A stretch of 32,250 bases of DNA from an uncultured Colwellia sp. (lineage in GTDB: Bacteria; Pseudomonadota; Gammaproteobacteria; Enterobacterales; Alteromonadaceae). The stretch's first letter is position 1; each line of letters opens with the position of its first letter. The notes under the pieces are model-generated. The model was given only the letters and a program-made list of their open reading frames with translations. It did not search any database and was not told where the DNA came from. This document shows positions 24,783-32,250 of the stretch, in pieces. The stretch spans positions 1 through 32,250 of the forward strand of contig CAJWBY010000033.1 of the NCBI GenBank assembly GCA_913020705.1. Reading direction: 5' to 3'. The position numbers were made by a program, and so were the translations under genes.

Positions 24783-25322
24783 ATGGATAATAGAGATGAA
24801 TTAATACGTTTTACTAAAAAGGGAATTGGATTTCCGCTGGCAGGTTTGCTCGTAATTACCCTCCTTACTTTATTTGTGAATTTTTTGCCACAGAGGCAGG
24901 CTTTAATTTGGGTGATAGTTGTAACGGGCAGTACATTTCCAATAGCATTTTTCATCTCAAAAATATTCGATGTTAATCCATTTGCTAAATTGTCACCTTT
25001 AACAGACTTAGGGGCTATTCTAGCGTTAGCCCAATTCCTTTATTGGCCTGTGCTAATAATGGTATTACAACTTAATCCTAATTGGTTTCCTTTTGTTTTT
25101 TCAGTACTGTTTGGTTCTCACTTTATTCCTTATGGTTGGCTATATAAAAGTACAGCGTATTATTTTATTGGTTTTAGTATGCCTGTGGTAGGATGCTTAA
25201 TGGCTCTCGGAGGAAGTGAATTTTCATATCTTTATACATTTGCTTCACTTATTCCTGTATATATAATAACTTGTGGTTTACTTTTTAAAGAAATCTCAAC
25301 CTTCAAAGAAGCAGTAATATAG
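24783..25322 (+). CDS. Cassette 14: polytopic membrane protein (DUF7010-like)
   Basis: A 179-residue protein with about five to six hydrophobic segments and short loops. The motifs KKGIGFPLAG near the start and SHFIPYGWLYKSTAYY in the second half recall small membrane proteins grouped as DUF7010, a call made from memory only. AGGAGAAATT precedes ATG 24783. The stop lies against attC 14. Function unknown. Confidence 0.65.
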   Translation: MDNRDELIRFTKKGIGFPLAGLLVITLLTLFVNFLPQRQALIWVIVVTGSTFPIAFFISKIFDVNPFAKLSPLTDLGAILALAQFLYWPVLIMVLQLNPNWFPFVFSVLFGSHFIPYGWLYKSTAYYFIGFSMPVVGCLMALGGSEFSYLYTFASLIPVYIITCGLLFKEISTFKEAVI

Positions 25323-25420
25323 CACTAACAAGCCACTCAACCAGGACAAAAATAGTTGATGTTTATTTCTTCGTCGCTTATTTTAACCATTATTTTTTGT
25401 CTCTTAATAGGGCGTTAAAT
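25323..25420 (+). repeat. attC 14
   Basis: Inverse core CACTAAC (one mismatch to the cassette start TTAGGG), arms AATAGTTGATG and TTTTAACCAT, core GTTAAAT. Confidence 0.9.
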
Positions 25421-25434
25421 ACCGAGGAGCTTAG

Positions 25435-25827
25435 GTGCTTAATTCGATTCATCATGCCGCTATCATTTGCTCAGATTATCAAAAATCTAAGCACTTTTAT
25501 GTTTCCATTCTTGGTTTAGAGGTTATAGCTGAAAATTACCGTGAAGAGAGAGATTCATTTAAACTTGATCTTAAATTATCCAATGGTGGTCAAATAGAGT
25601 TATTTTCTTTTCCTAATGCACCAGATAGATTGAGTTTCCCTGAGGCTTTAGGTTTAAGGCATTTAGCATTTAATGTAGAGTCAGTTGAATCAGTTAAAGC
25701 ACACCTTTTATCTCGAGGTGTAGCAGTTGAGCCGATCAGAGTAGATGCATATACTAATAGAAAATTCACATTTTTTAGTGACCCTGATGGTCTGCCATTA
25801 CAATTATATGAGCAGACGGCCATATAG
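25435..25827 (+). CDS. Cassette 15: VOC/glyoxalase-family protein
   Basis: A 130-residue protein of the vicinal-oxygen-chelate superfamily, with two beta-alpha-beta-beta-beta modules. Probable metal ligands are His6/His7 (IHHAAI), Glu55 (QIELF), His76 (LRHLAF) and Glu126 (LQLYEQ), the arrangement of the small lactoylglutathione-lyase-like proteins. FFSDPDGLPLQLYE is the usual C-terminal signature. The start is GTG 25435 with GAGGAG 5 bases upstream. The substrate is not determinable. It is the last cassette before the array ends. Confidence 0.88.
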   Translation: MLNSIHHAAIICSDYQKSKHFYVSILGLEVIAENYREERDSFKLDLKLSNGGQIELFSFPNAPDRLSFPEALGLRHLAFNVESVESVKAHLLSRGVAVEPIRVDAYTNRKFTFFSDPDGLPLQLYEQTAI

Positions 25828-25918
25828 AAAACCATTCGACCAGAACAAGTAACAGTTGGCTTTGTTAGTTTCGCTTATTCTAACCCACTATTATTTGCCT
25901 CTTAGTGGGCCGTTATTT
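25822..25918 (+). repeat. attC 15, last of the array
   Basis: Degenerate inverse core ATATAGA overlapping the VOC stop, arms AACAGTTGGCTTTG and ATTCTAACCCAC, core GTTATTT. No further attC follows, so this is the distal end of the array. Confidence 0.85.
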
Positions 25919-26026
25919 CTGCAAAAGCTAATCCAAAGCATTCCCCTTCGTTTATTGGCTAAGGTCAGCAATATGGTAATAGTGACTGTTCGATTTATCT
26001 CGGTAAGGGGAAATAGCGCCATACAC

Positions 26027-28144
26027 TTACTGCAACACCACTATGTCATGATTAATAGCAATAAACTGACTGAGTAACACCTGGTTTCCTTTTAACCCGC
26101 TAACCTTCCAAGCCATTGCTTCTAGTTGGGTTATTGATTTTATAAACTGGCCTTGCAGGTTATACTGATTCAAAATAAAACTATCCTGATCAACACTATA
26201 AATAAACGGGTCGTTAATGAATAAAGCTTTACCATTTAGTTCAGGTAATCGCGTAATTTCGATATTTTCTTTGTTCAGAACATGAGTAAACACCTCTCCG
26301 TCAATATTGCTATAAAACAGCTGATTACGGTGAACCCAAGCTGATTCAACCTGATTGATTTCAAAAGAACTTAACTTGTTTTGGTCAAGATCCAAGCGAT
26401 ATAATCCCCCTGGTTGAGGATCATTTAATAGTACTAACAATTGATTTTCTTCATACCATGACAGAATGGTATAGAGGGGTTTTCCAGTATGAAAAAACTG
26501 TGTTTATCCATTTAAATCAGTTATGGCAAGCTTGTCATTAGACACCCAAGCCAAAAACTTTCCATCAGGAGACCAATTAAAATTACGGATACTGGTATTA
26601 TACGAATTGAAACTTAATTGAGAAGCATGACCGTTATTCCAAAGCCAAAGCCAAAGCTGATCCTGACCGCTGCGATCAGATATAAATGCAATTTGATCAC
26701 CATTTGGCTGGTACAGTGCATTTCTGTCTTGAGCAGTAGAACGCGCTAAACTCGTGAATTTCAGATTCTGACTATTCAACTCTGATGTAATTTGAGTTAG
26801 CGGTTTGTCTATGAGTGTGATTTGAGCAATATCTATATCTTTCTTGCCCTTTACTGCTAATAAATGGTTATTATTCGAATGTTTGACCACAGATAACAAA
26901 TTGTTTTTTGGCGTTTTAATTTCTTGTAGCTGCCCATTTAAATCTATCTTGTACAGCCTATTATTGCTAGTAGCTAGCAAATATTTTCCCTCCGGTTCGA
27001 AGTTGGCTGTAAAATTCTGATTATGACTCATTCCCTGAGTAAGTTCGATCTCTACACGATTAAGCAACTTTCCCTTTTCATCTAATATTTGTAGTATGTT
27101 ATTAAAGTGATTATCGCGGCCAATTAGCGCAAAGCGATTGTGTATTGGATCATAATCAAAATGATAAATGTAAAGCTCTTTTGGAGTATAAAGGGGGGTG
27201 ACATCTTTGCTCAAGTCATCATAATGCATTAACTGATAGAATCCGTCGTTATATTGTAAAAAAACATATTGATGATTTGACAATGCCTTAGGAGTTTCTA
27301 ATCTCTGCGCTTGACATTGATGACGAAAGCTAGGTATTTGTGGTGCTGACAACGCTAAGGAAAAGTCTAAAGTTGCTATATTCCAACATAATGAATTGTC
27401 GGCCTTTTTTACTTGTTCTTGATTTGATTGGTCGCATTCTTTTTTGGCTGAAAATATAAGTTCTCTACCATCAACGGTAAAACTCATCCCTCCATAAAAT
27501 CCTGGCTGAGAGGTTAACTGGTTTTCTTTACCACTATCCTTATGTCTTGCCCATAAATGACTTTTGCAAGAACCAGCATAACGATTAAACACTATATACT
27601 TTGCATTCGGGCTAAATAGGGCATGGCTTTCATGGGCATCTGTTTGAGTTAGCTGACTTATTTCCGTATATTGATTAGGTAGAGAATCTGACCAAAAAGC
27701 GTTCATTGCGACTACAAGCATCAATATTACCAAAGCAGAAAATGGGATAGCAAATTTTCGCTTGTTTACCTTGTGCTGCTTTACGTCTTTTTTATCGCTA
27801 ATTATTTGTAAGTCAGGCAATGGCTGCCAGCGTACCTCGGCAATAAGACGGTAACCAATGCGGGGGTGTGTGGCGATTATGGTTGGGGATTTGGCATTGT
27901 CTATTAGTACTTTTCGTAAAATGGCAATGCAACGTTGCAATGCATTGGGCACTACTTCAGTACCCTGCCAGATGTGATCCATGATTTCCTTATGGGTCAC
28001 CACTTCATTTTGGCGTTTAGCCAATAATAACAACACTTGCAAAACCTTGGGCTCAATCTGAGTATGGAGTTCATTTCTAATGACTACAGATCGGGAAATA
28101 TCAATTTTAAAATCAGCAATATAAAATATGTTTTTCTCTGTCAT
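26027..28144 (-). pseudogene. CadC-like membrane regulator, interrupted by one in-frame stop
   Basis: Starting at ATG 28144: residues 1-105 are an OmpR/CadC-type winged HTH (IEPKVLQVLLLLAKRQNEVVTHKEIMDHIW...IAILRKVL...GYRLIAEV), 131-150 a membrane helix and the rest a periplasmic sensor of TolB/PD40-like beta-propeller repeats (ALFSPNAKYIVF, WSPDGKFLAWVS). TAA at 26504-26506 ends the first frame after 546 residues. The same frame is then open to 26027 and carries more propeller sequence (TQFFHTGKPLYTILSWYEENQ...), so the intact protein would be about 705 residues. One base change explains the stop. It is divergent from the secreted hydrolase at 28357, its probable target. The truncated form keeps the DNA-binding and membrane parts and might still act. 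Confidence 0.85.
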
Positions 28145-28288
28145 TTTGACCCATGAGTAATATTCTGAGCGCCTGATATTTTATGATTAATTGTTTTAGC
28201 TGTCGAGGTCTAGGTTTTAAAAATACGTTAAATAGCTTGTTTTTACAGGCCATCAGCAATTCATCAGGAATTCATAAGCCCGCATATA

Positions 28289-28318
28289 TTGCAATCGAAT
28301 GAGAATTCTCATTAAAAT
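28289..28318 (+). promoter_or_regulatory. Promoter with a palindromic operator in its spacer
   Basis: -35 TTGCAA (28289-28294), 18-base spacer, -10 TAAAAT (28313-28318). The spacer holds most of a perfect 16-bp palindrome, AATGAGAATTCTCATT (28298-28313). It lies between the CadC-like gene and the hydrolase gene, about 40 bases before the latter's start, and is likely a repressor or activator site. It resembles half of a Fur box but is three bases short of the usual form. Confidence 0.55.
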
Positions 28319-28356
28319 AAAAATCAATTGAACACTCGTTCCAAAAGGTATATTTA

Positions 28357-29948
28357 ATGAGCCATAAAAAGACCTCTTTCAAACTCTTAAAGCGAGGAGT
28401 GTTAGTCTTATTGCTGTTAACTTTCAGCACAATATTGTTTGCTGGTGAAAAAGAAAATAGCATTATAAATAAAGCAGTCGAAGCCTATGGCGGAGACAAG
28501 TTGAGAAAATTGCAAAGACTGCAACTTACAGACAACATAAATCATTATATCCCTTGGCAAAGTGGTCATTCTGCCCAAGGTCCGATGGTTATGTATTTAA
28601 ATAAACATCAAATAGAACTAACGCTCGATTTATTAAACAAGAGAAAAGCATTTAAAGAAGTCACAACTAGGTTAATAGGCGGTCATAGTACAGATACGCC
28701 AGCAGTAGCTCACCGAATTTTTACAGAGGGTAAAGGATATGAGATAGATCATGCTTTAAAAAAATATCAACCAGCAAAATATCTCAACTATGACAATGTA
28801 GATAGCGGCAATAGCCAATTGCTAGACCCCATTATAATTAGACAATTAGATAAAGACAGAAATAATGTTCAATGGACAGATACAGCAAACATACAAGGTC
28901 AGGCTCACGATGTATTGACAGTAAATGCTGGCACTGAACATGAATATTCAATCTATATCAATCAAAAAAATGGCTATTTAACGCGCATGCTTAAAAAGCA
29001 AGGGCAGGAAATCCAGAGTTACGACTTTCTAAATCATCATCAAACGCAAGGTATCACTTGGGCCAAAGAGTTATTTGTTAGCACCGCAGAACAACCTGTT
29101 TATCATAGCGACTCTAGGGAACTCACTTTTAACACTGTGCAAAGCCATCAATTCAATATCTCCTCCGGTTATGACTTGCAAACAAAGAAACAATACTTTG
29201 ATGTTTCAAAGTTAACCATCAGGCAAGTAGCGAAGGATGTATATTTTGTCGGGCAAGGCTGGGGGTATACTCTATTTATTGATTCAGGTGACCACTATAT
29301 TTCTGTCGGTGCTTGGGGAGAAGTAGATGATTCTAAGGCTTGGCAACAAGGCTTAGACTTGCTAAGGCTTGGCAACAAGGCTTAGACTTGCTAAGGAAAA
29401 CGACAGGCAATAACAAACCAATAGCACAACATGTTGTTAGTCATCATCATACTGATCATATGTCCGGACTTAGGGGTATTGTTAAGCAAGGGATAAATTT
29501 AATCATTCATCCAGCAGATATAACTGCGGTAAATGATTACCTAAAACAGCCATTAGCAGAGAGCCGATTTTTACCCATAGATAAAACGAGCTACTTAGCA
29601 GATGGTAAAGTTATGCTTTTTGATGTGCCCAATGGCCACGCCAGCCATAATTTAGTAGTCTATCTGCCCGAGCACAAATTGCTAATTACGGAAGATATGT
29701 TTGGTAGTAGCTATAAAACGGCATTAGAGTCTCCTGTCAGCTGGCCAAATGTGGACGTTTATTACAGACTTGAGGTGTTATCAGGTGCAATAAATCAACT
29801 CAATCTTGACGTTGAAAAATATCTATCAACCCATCATGGGCGAATATTAAATCAAGCAGAGATAAACAAAGCTCTAACGTTAAGTCGCCCCTCTAGAGAT
29901 GAGCTTATTCAACGCTTATTTTTTGATAATATCAAATTGAATGAGTGA
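28357..29948 (+). pseudogene. Secreted metallo-beta-lactamase-fold hydrolase, broken by a 29-bp duplication
   Basis: A signal peptide (LLKRGVLVLLLLTFSTILFAG) is followed by an N-terminal beta-rich domain (to about residue 290) and a metallo-beta-lactamase-fold domain. The zinc ligand motif HHHTDH is at 29442-29459, with later ligands in NGHASHN, ITEDMF and THHGR. The first frame ends at 29385 and the second runs from about 29340 to 29948; they are joined by two tandem copies of a 29-base unit (29334-29362, 29363-29391). Removing one copy restores a single frame of about 520 residues (DDSKAWQQGLDLLRKTTG). As it stands, the product stops before the zinc site. AAAGG precedes ATG 28357. The substrate is unknown. 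Confidence 0.88.
29334..29396. repeat. 29-bp tandem duplication inside the hydrolase gene
   Basis: Two exact copies of a 29-base unit beginning TAAGGCTTGGCAACAAGG, followed by a 5-base partial third copy (TAAGG). 29 is not a multiple of 3, so the second copy causes the frameshift. The unit itself contains a direct repeat of AAGGCTT. Confidence 0.95.
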
Positions 29949-30214
29949 TTATTCTTTGATGTATATATTTCGTTATTCTTACCAATTATTGATGTTATTT
30001 TTAATTTTTAGATTTTATATGTTTATTTGAAAGCATGTAACCAACTGTTTTTTAATGTAAAGCATGCTTTGGAGTGATTTTTGCTTTATACGTTGGATTT
30101 TCTATATTTTAAGGGATTAATATGGCTGTCAAACAACTCCTAACTATTCTTGGTTAAACTACTTAATTTATAGAAATTATTGACTATGCAATTTTACCAA
30201 CAAGAGAGATGTAG
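29949..30214. other. Intergenic stretch, nothing recognised
   Basis: About 265 AT-rich bases between the broken hydrolase and the serine hydrolase gene. No ORF of note, hairpin or recognised operator. A promoter for the downstream gene may lie here. Confidence 0.35.
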
Positions 30215-31993
30215 ATGATTAAATATTATAAAAGTGCTTTAGGAGTATGTTTTATTTTACTTTGCTCTAACACTTGGGCTAACCAACAAGAATTGATCAA
30301 AAATGTCGAGAACAGTTTATCACCTGTCAATAGCTTCAAAGGCGATAAATTATGGAGTTTACAAGATCGAATGAAACACTATGGAGTTCCTGGTGTTGGA
30401 ATTGCTGTTATAAAAGATTACAAAGTCAGCTGGTTTAAAACCTATGGTCTAGCCGATAGAGAGGCGGGAAAGGTCGCGAGTAACCAGACTTTATTTCAAG
30501 CTGGATCTGTATCTAAACCTGTTGCAGCATTTGGTGCATTGCGTTTAGTGGAGGCCGGTAAACTGCCGCTTGATAGTGATATTAATACAACGCTTAAAAG
30601 TTGGAAACTTCCTGAGAACGAATTTTCCACTAAAGCCAAAGTTACCTTACGAGAATTATTAAGCCACACAGGTGGATTAACGACTCGTGGATTTATAGGC
30701 TATTCCCTTGATGAAAAAATTCCAAACGTTATACAGATACTTAATGGTATAAAACCAGCTAACTCTGCTCCCGTTAGAGTTAACAAAGAACCTGGGGGCG
30801 ACTTTCGTTATTCCGGAGGCGGTTACACAGTTGCACAACTTATGATGAGTGAGGTTTCTGGAATGCCTTTTAATAAAGTAATGGATGAGTTGTTATTTAA
30901 TTCGGTAAGAATGACTCAAAGCTTTTACCAACAAACATTGCCAACGGCTTTACTCAAAAATTTAGCTGCAGGTGTAAGGGCCCATGGAGATGCTGTTACG
31001 GGAAAATACCACACTCATCCAGAAATGGCAGCAGCTGGTTTGTGGACTACAGCAGGCGATTTAGCTTTATTTGCAGCTGAAATACAAAAAGCATTAAGTG
31101 GAAACAGTAAACTATTGAATAAAAGTACAGCGCAAACCATGATTACAGAAGTTGATTCTGGTTATGCGCTAGGTTGGTTCGTCGATAACCGTGGTGGAAC
31201 AAGCTATTTTTCACATGGTGGTTCGACACAAGGTTTTTCTACACAGTTAACAAGTCACCTTAAAGATGGTTATGGTGTTGCTATTATGACTAATTCTAAT
31301 CACCCAGAATTTTTAGATGAAGTGGTTAGTGCTGTTGGTTTAACTTATGAATGGGATGGTTATCAAGCGAAAGAAACACAAAACATCACTAAAGAGATGT
31401 TCAATAAATACTTAGGTCAGTATCGTTATGACAGCACCCAATCAATATCAATTACAAGCCAAGAAGGAAAATTATGGATGAGTTATCCCGGTACGTCACC
31501 TAAAGAGTTAAATTACACTGGAGAGGGAATATTTCTACGCCGAGAAAGCGCTACACCCATTAAATTCACTGAGGCTAAGGGAGTGATTCAGTTTAATTTT
31601 GTACGCAGTTATGGAAATTATCAAAGTCACCTTAAACTGGCAAAAGACGAACAGATGGCGGGAGATGCTCTCAATACAGATGATTATGCTGATGCACTTA
31701 TTGCCTATCGAACTTTACTGGAAAAAGATTCTAGTGATGAATCATTATCAGAAGGTCGTTTGAATAACCAAGGACTAAGTATGATGAAGGAAAATTTTGA
31801 TTACGCTATAAAACTATTAACCATCAATACTGACCTTTATCCTGATTCTGCAAATACGTGGGATAGTTTAGCCTTTGCATATCAACAGGCTAATATCAAA
31901 CACAAAGCTATTCAACATTATCGCAATGCACTTAAACGCGATTCAACATTTCCATCTGCGTTGAAAGGATTAGCAGAACTGGAAAATAAATGA
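30215..31993 (+). CDS. Secreted class C beta-lactamase-type serine hydrolase with TPR tail
   Basis: A 592-residue exported protein. A signal peptide (SALGVCFILLCSNTWA) is followed by a penicillin-binding/class C beta-lactamase-like domain (about 40-375): nucleophile motif SVSK at Ser98-Lys101, Tyr199 in RYSGGG (the YxN-like box) and HGG at 334-336 in place of KTG. A beta-strand domain follows (YLGQYRYDSTQSISITSQEGKLWMSYPG), then two to three TPR-like helical repeats at about 480-590 (DYADALIAYRTLLEKD, ANTWDSLAFAYQQANIKHKAIQHYRNALKRD). The family includes esterases and D-amino-acid peptidases. HGG in place of KTG and the TPR tail argue against a true beta-lactamase. It follows the metallo-hydrolase in the same direction. 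Confidence 0.9.
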   Translation: MIKYYKSALGVCFILLCSNTWANQQELIKNVENSLSPVNSFKGDKLWSLQDRMKHYGVPGVGIAVIKDYKVSWFKTYGLADREAGKVASNQTLFQAGSVSKPVAAFGALRLVEAGKLPLDSDINTTLKSWKLPENEFSTKAKVTLRELLSHTGGLTTRGFIGYSLDEKIPNVIQILNGIKPANSAPVRVNKEPGGDFRYSGGGYTVAQLMMSEVSGMPFNKVMDELLFNSVRMTQSFYQQTLPTALLKNLAAGVRAHGDAVTGKYHTHPEMAAAGLWTTAGDLALFAAEIQKALSGNSKLLNKSTAQTMITEVDSGYALGWFVDNRGGTSYFSHGGSTQGFSTQLTSHLKDGYGVAIMTNSNHPEFLDEVVSAVGLTYEWDGYQAKETQNITKEMFNKYLGQYRYDSTQSISITSQEGKLWMSYPGTSPKELNYTGEGIFLRRESATPIKFTEAKGVIQFNFVRSYGNYQSHLKLAKDEQMAGDALNTDDYADALIAYRTLLEKDSSDESLSEGRLNNQGLSMMKENFDYAIKLLTINTDLYPDSANTWDSLAFAYQQANIKHKAIQHYRNALKRDSTFPSALKGLAELENK

Positions 31994-32105
31994 AAAAACT
32001 TGAGTTGAAGCGATGTCAGTGCCTAATATTCTGACACTGTCTAAGCAAACCAATATTTAACGATAGAGATAAATATTGGCTAGTACTTTCATCATACATT
32101 TGAAC

Positions 32106-32250
32106 CAACAATTTGACATTGTTTTTACAAGTTATGGGACAATTGGGTGGTTGCCTGATTTAGATAAATGGGCAACCATAGTTGCTAAATATCTAAAGCC
32201 AAAAGGACAATTTGTTTTTGCGGAATTTCATCCAGTGGTGTGGATGTTTG
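32106..32250 (+). pseudogene. SAM-dependent methyltransferase fragment, cut by the window end
   Basis: From about 32106 the frame reads QQFDIVFTSYGTIGWLPDLD, then KWATIVAKYLKPKGQFVFAE and FHPVVWMF, typical of the middle of class I methyltransferases after the SAM-binding glycine-rich motif. That N-terminal part is missing: a stop lies just upstream in frame (about 32070) and the previous gene ends at 31993. It is probably a 5'-truncated gene that continues past the window. A TTG at 32076 could start it, but without a SAM-binding motif. Confidence 0.65.

Larger units (their letters stand above)
13973..25918 (+). other. Chromosomal integron cassette array (15 attC sites)
   Basis: Fifteen attC-type sites of about 82-104 bases punctuate this region. 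Most end in a GTTRRRY core (GCGTTAGGC, GCGTTATGT and similar) and start with a complementary RYYYAAC inverse core, with imperfectly paired arms between. For most cassettes the first six bases are complementary to the cassette's own inverse core, as expected of excisable circles. All attC face the same way, so intI and attI should be to the left, where IS3/IS66 sequence lies instead. The first cassette start (TTAGAC, 13973) directly abuts the IS3 end. Confidence 0.93.

Noticed and set aside
25435..25827. VOC cassette as a fosfomycin-resistance gene
   Set aside because: Only general VOC features are visible; the sequence looks closer to glyoxalase-like small proteins than to FosA.
14273..25918. 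The regularly spaced repeats as a CRISPR-like array
   Set aside because: Repeats are about 100 bases, imperfect, separated by gene-length units and bounded by RYYYAAC/GTTRRRY cores; they are attC sites.
26440..26440. TTG-initiated separate gene at 26027-26440
   Set aside because: It is in the same frame as the CadC-like gene and continues its propeller sequence, so it is the tail of that gene after a nonsense codon.
28298..28313. Palindrome as a canonical Fur box
   Set aside because: It resembles AATGAGAAT/ATTCTCATT halves but is three bases shorter than the 19-bp form, so the geometry is wrong for a standard site.
28357..29948. Metallo-beta-lactamase-fold protein as a carbapenemase
   Set aside because: The large N-terminal domain and total length do not fit class B beta-lactamases; the fold is shared by many hydrolases, and this copy is broken.
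30215..31993. Serine hydrolase as an AmpC beta-lactamase
   Set aside because: It has HGG in place of KTG, a YSG box, and a long C-terminal extension with TPR repeats; these fit esterase/peptidase relatives better.

Overview
The window looks like a low-GC marine gammaproteobacterium, probably Alteromonadales (Colwellia-like). The reasons are the AT-rich sequence, a VC0807-type membrane protein, NhaA/NhaR, CueR-type copper control and a long chromosomal integron cassette array. Genus is inference; no rRNA or other marker is present.

Layout. (1) 1-3300: a small glutaredoxin-like protein, a VC0807-family membrane protein and a frameshifted IS1182-family transposase. (2) 3300-6300: a run of minus-strand genes of unknown role, including a zinc-ribbon protein with antitoxin-like modules. 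(3) 6300-10600: sparse DNA holding a small membrane protein, an excisionase-like gene plus tyrosine integrase, a copA fragment that keeps an intact CueR-type promoter, and an 8-bp tandem repeat. (4) 10623-13969: a complete IS66-family element (tnpA has an in-frame stop) abutting a truncated IS3-family element. (5) 13973-25918: a cassette array with 15 attC sites, all in one orientation. The integron integrase would be expected to the left, but that side is occupied by the IS elements and no intI lies in the window. Cassettes carry a Phd/ParE-type toxin-antitoxin pair, a TonB-C-like lipoprotein, a DUF1428 protein, a PAP2 phosphatase, a GrpB-like protein, a VOC protein, several small membrane proteins and a broken parD. 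One unit of about 3.5 kb carries nhaA-nhaR with two extra genes. (6) 25919-32250: a CadC-like membrane regulator with a premature stop, divergent from a secreted metallo-beta-lactamase-fold hydrolase broken by a 29-bp tandem duplication, then a secreted class C-type serine hydrolase with TPR repeats and a fragment of a SAM methyltransferase.

How it fits together. The array is a store of mostly single-gene cassettes, many for membrane or stress functions. The nha unit is exceptional because it brings its own regulator and divergent promoters. The region after the array reads as a regulator/secreted-hydrolase locus that is decaying or switchable: one gene has a single nonsense codon and its divergent neighbour has a short duplication that deletion could reverse. 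Three genes in the window (IS66 tnpA, the first cassette ORF, the CadC-like gene) each stay open in one frame except for a single TAA.
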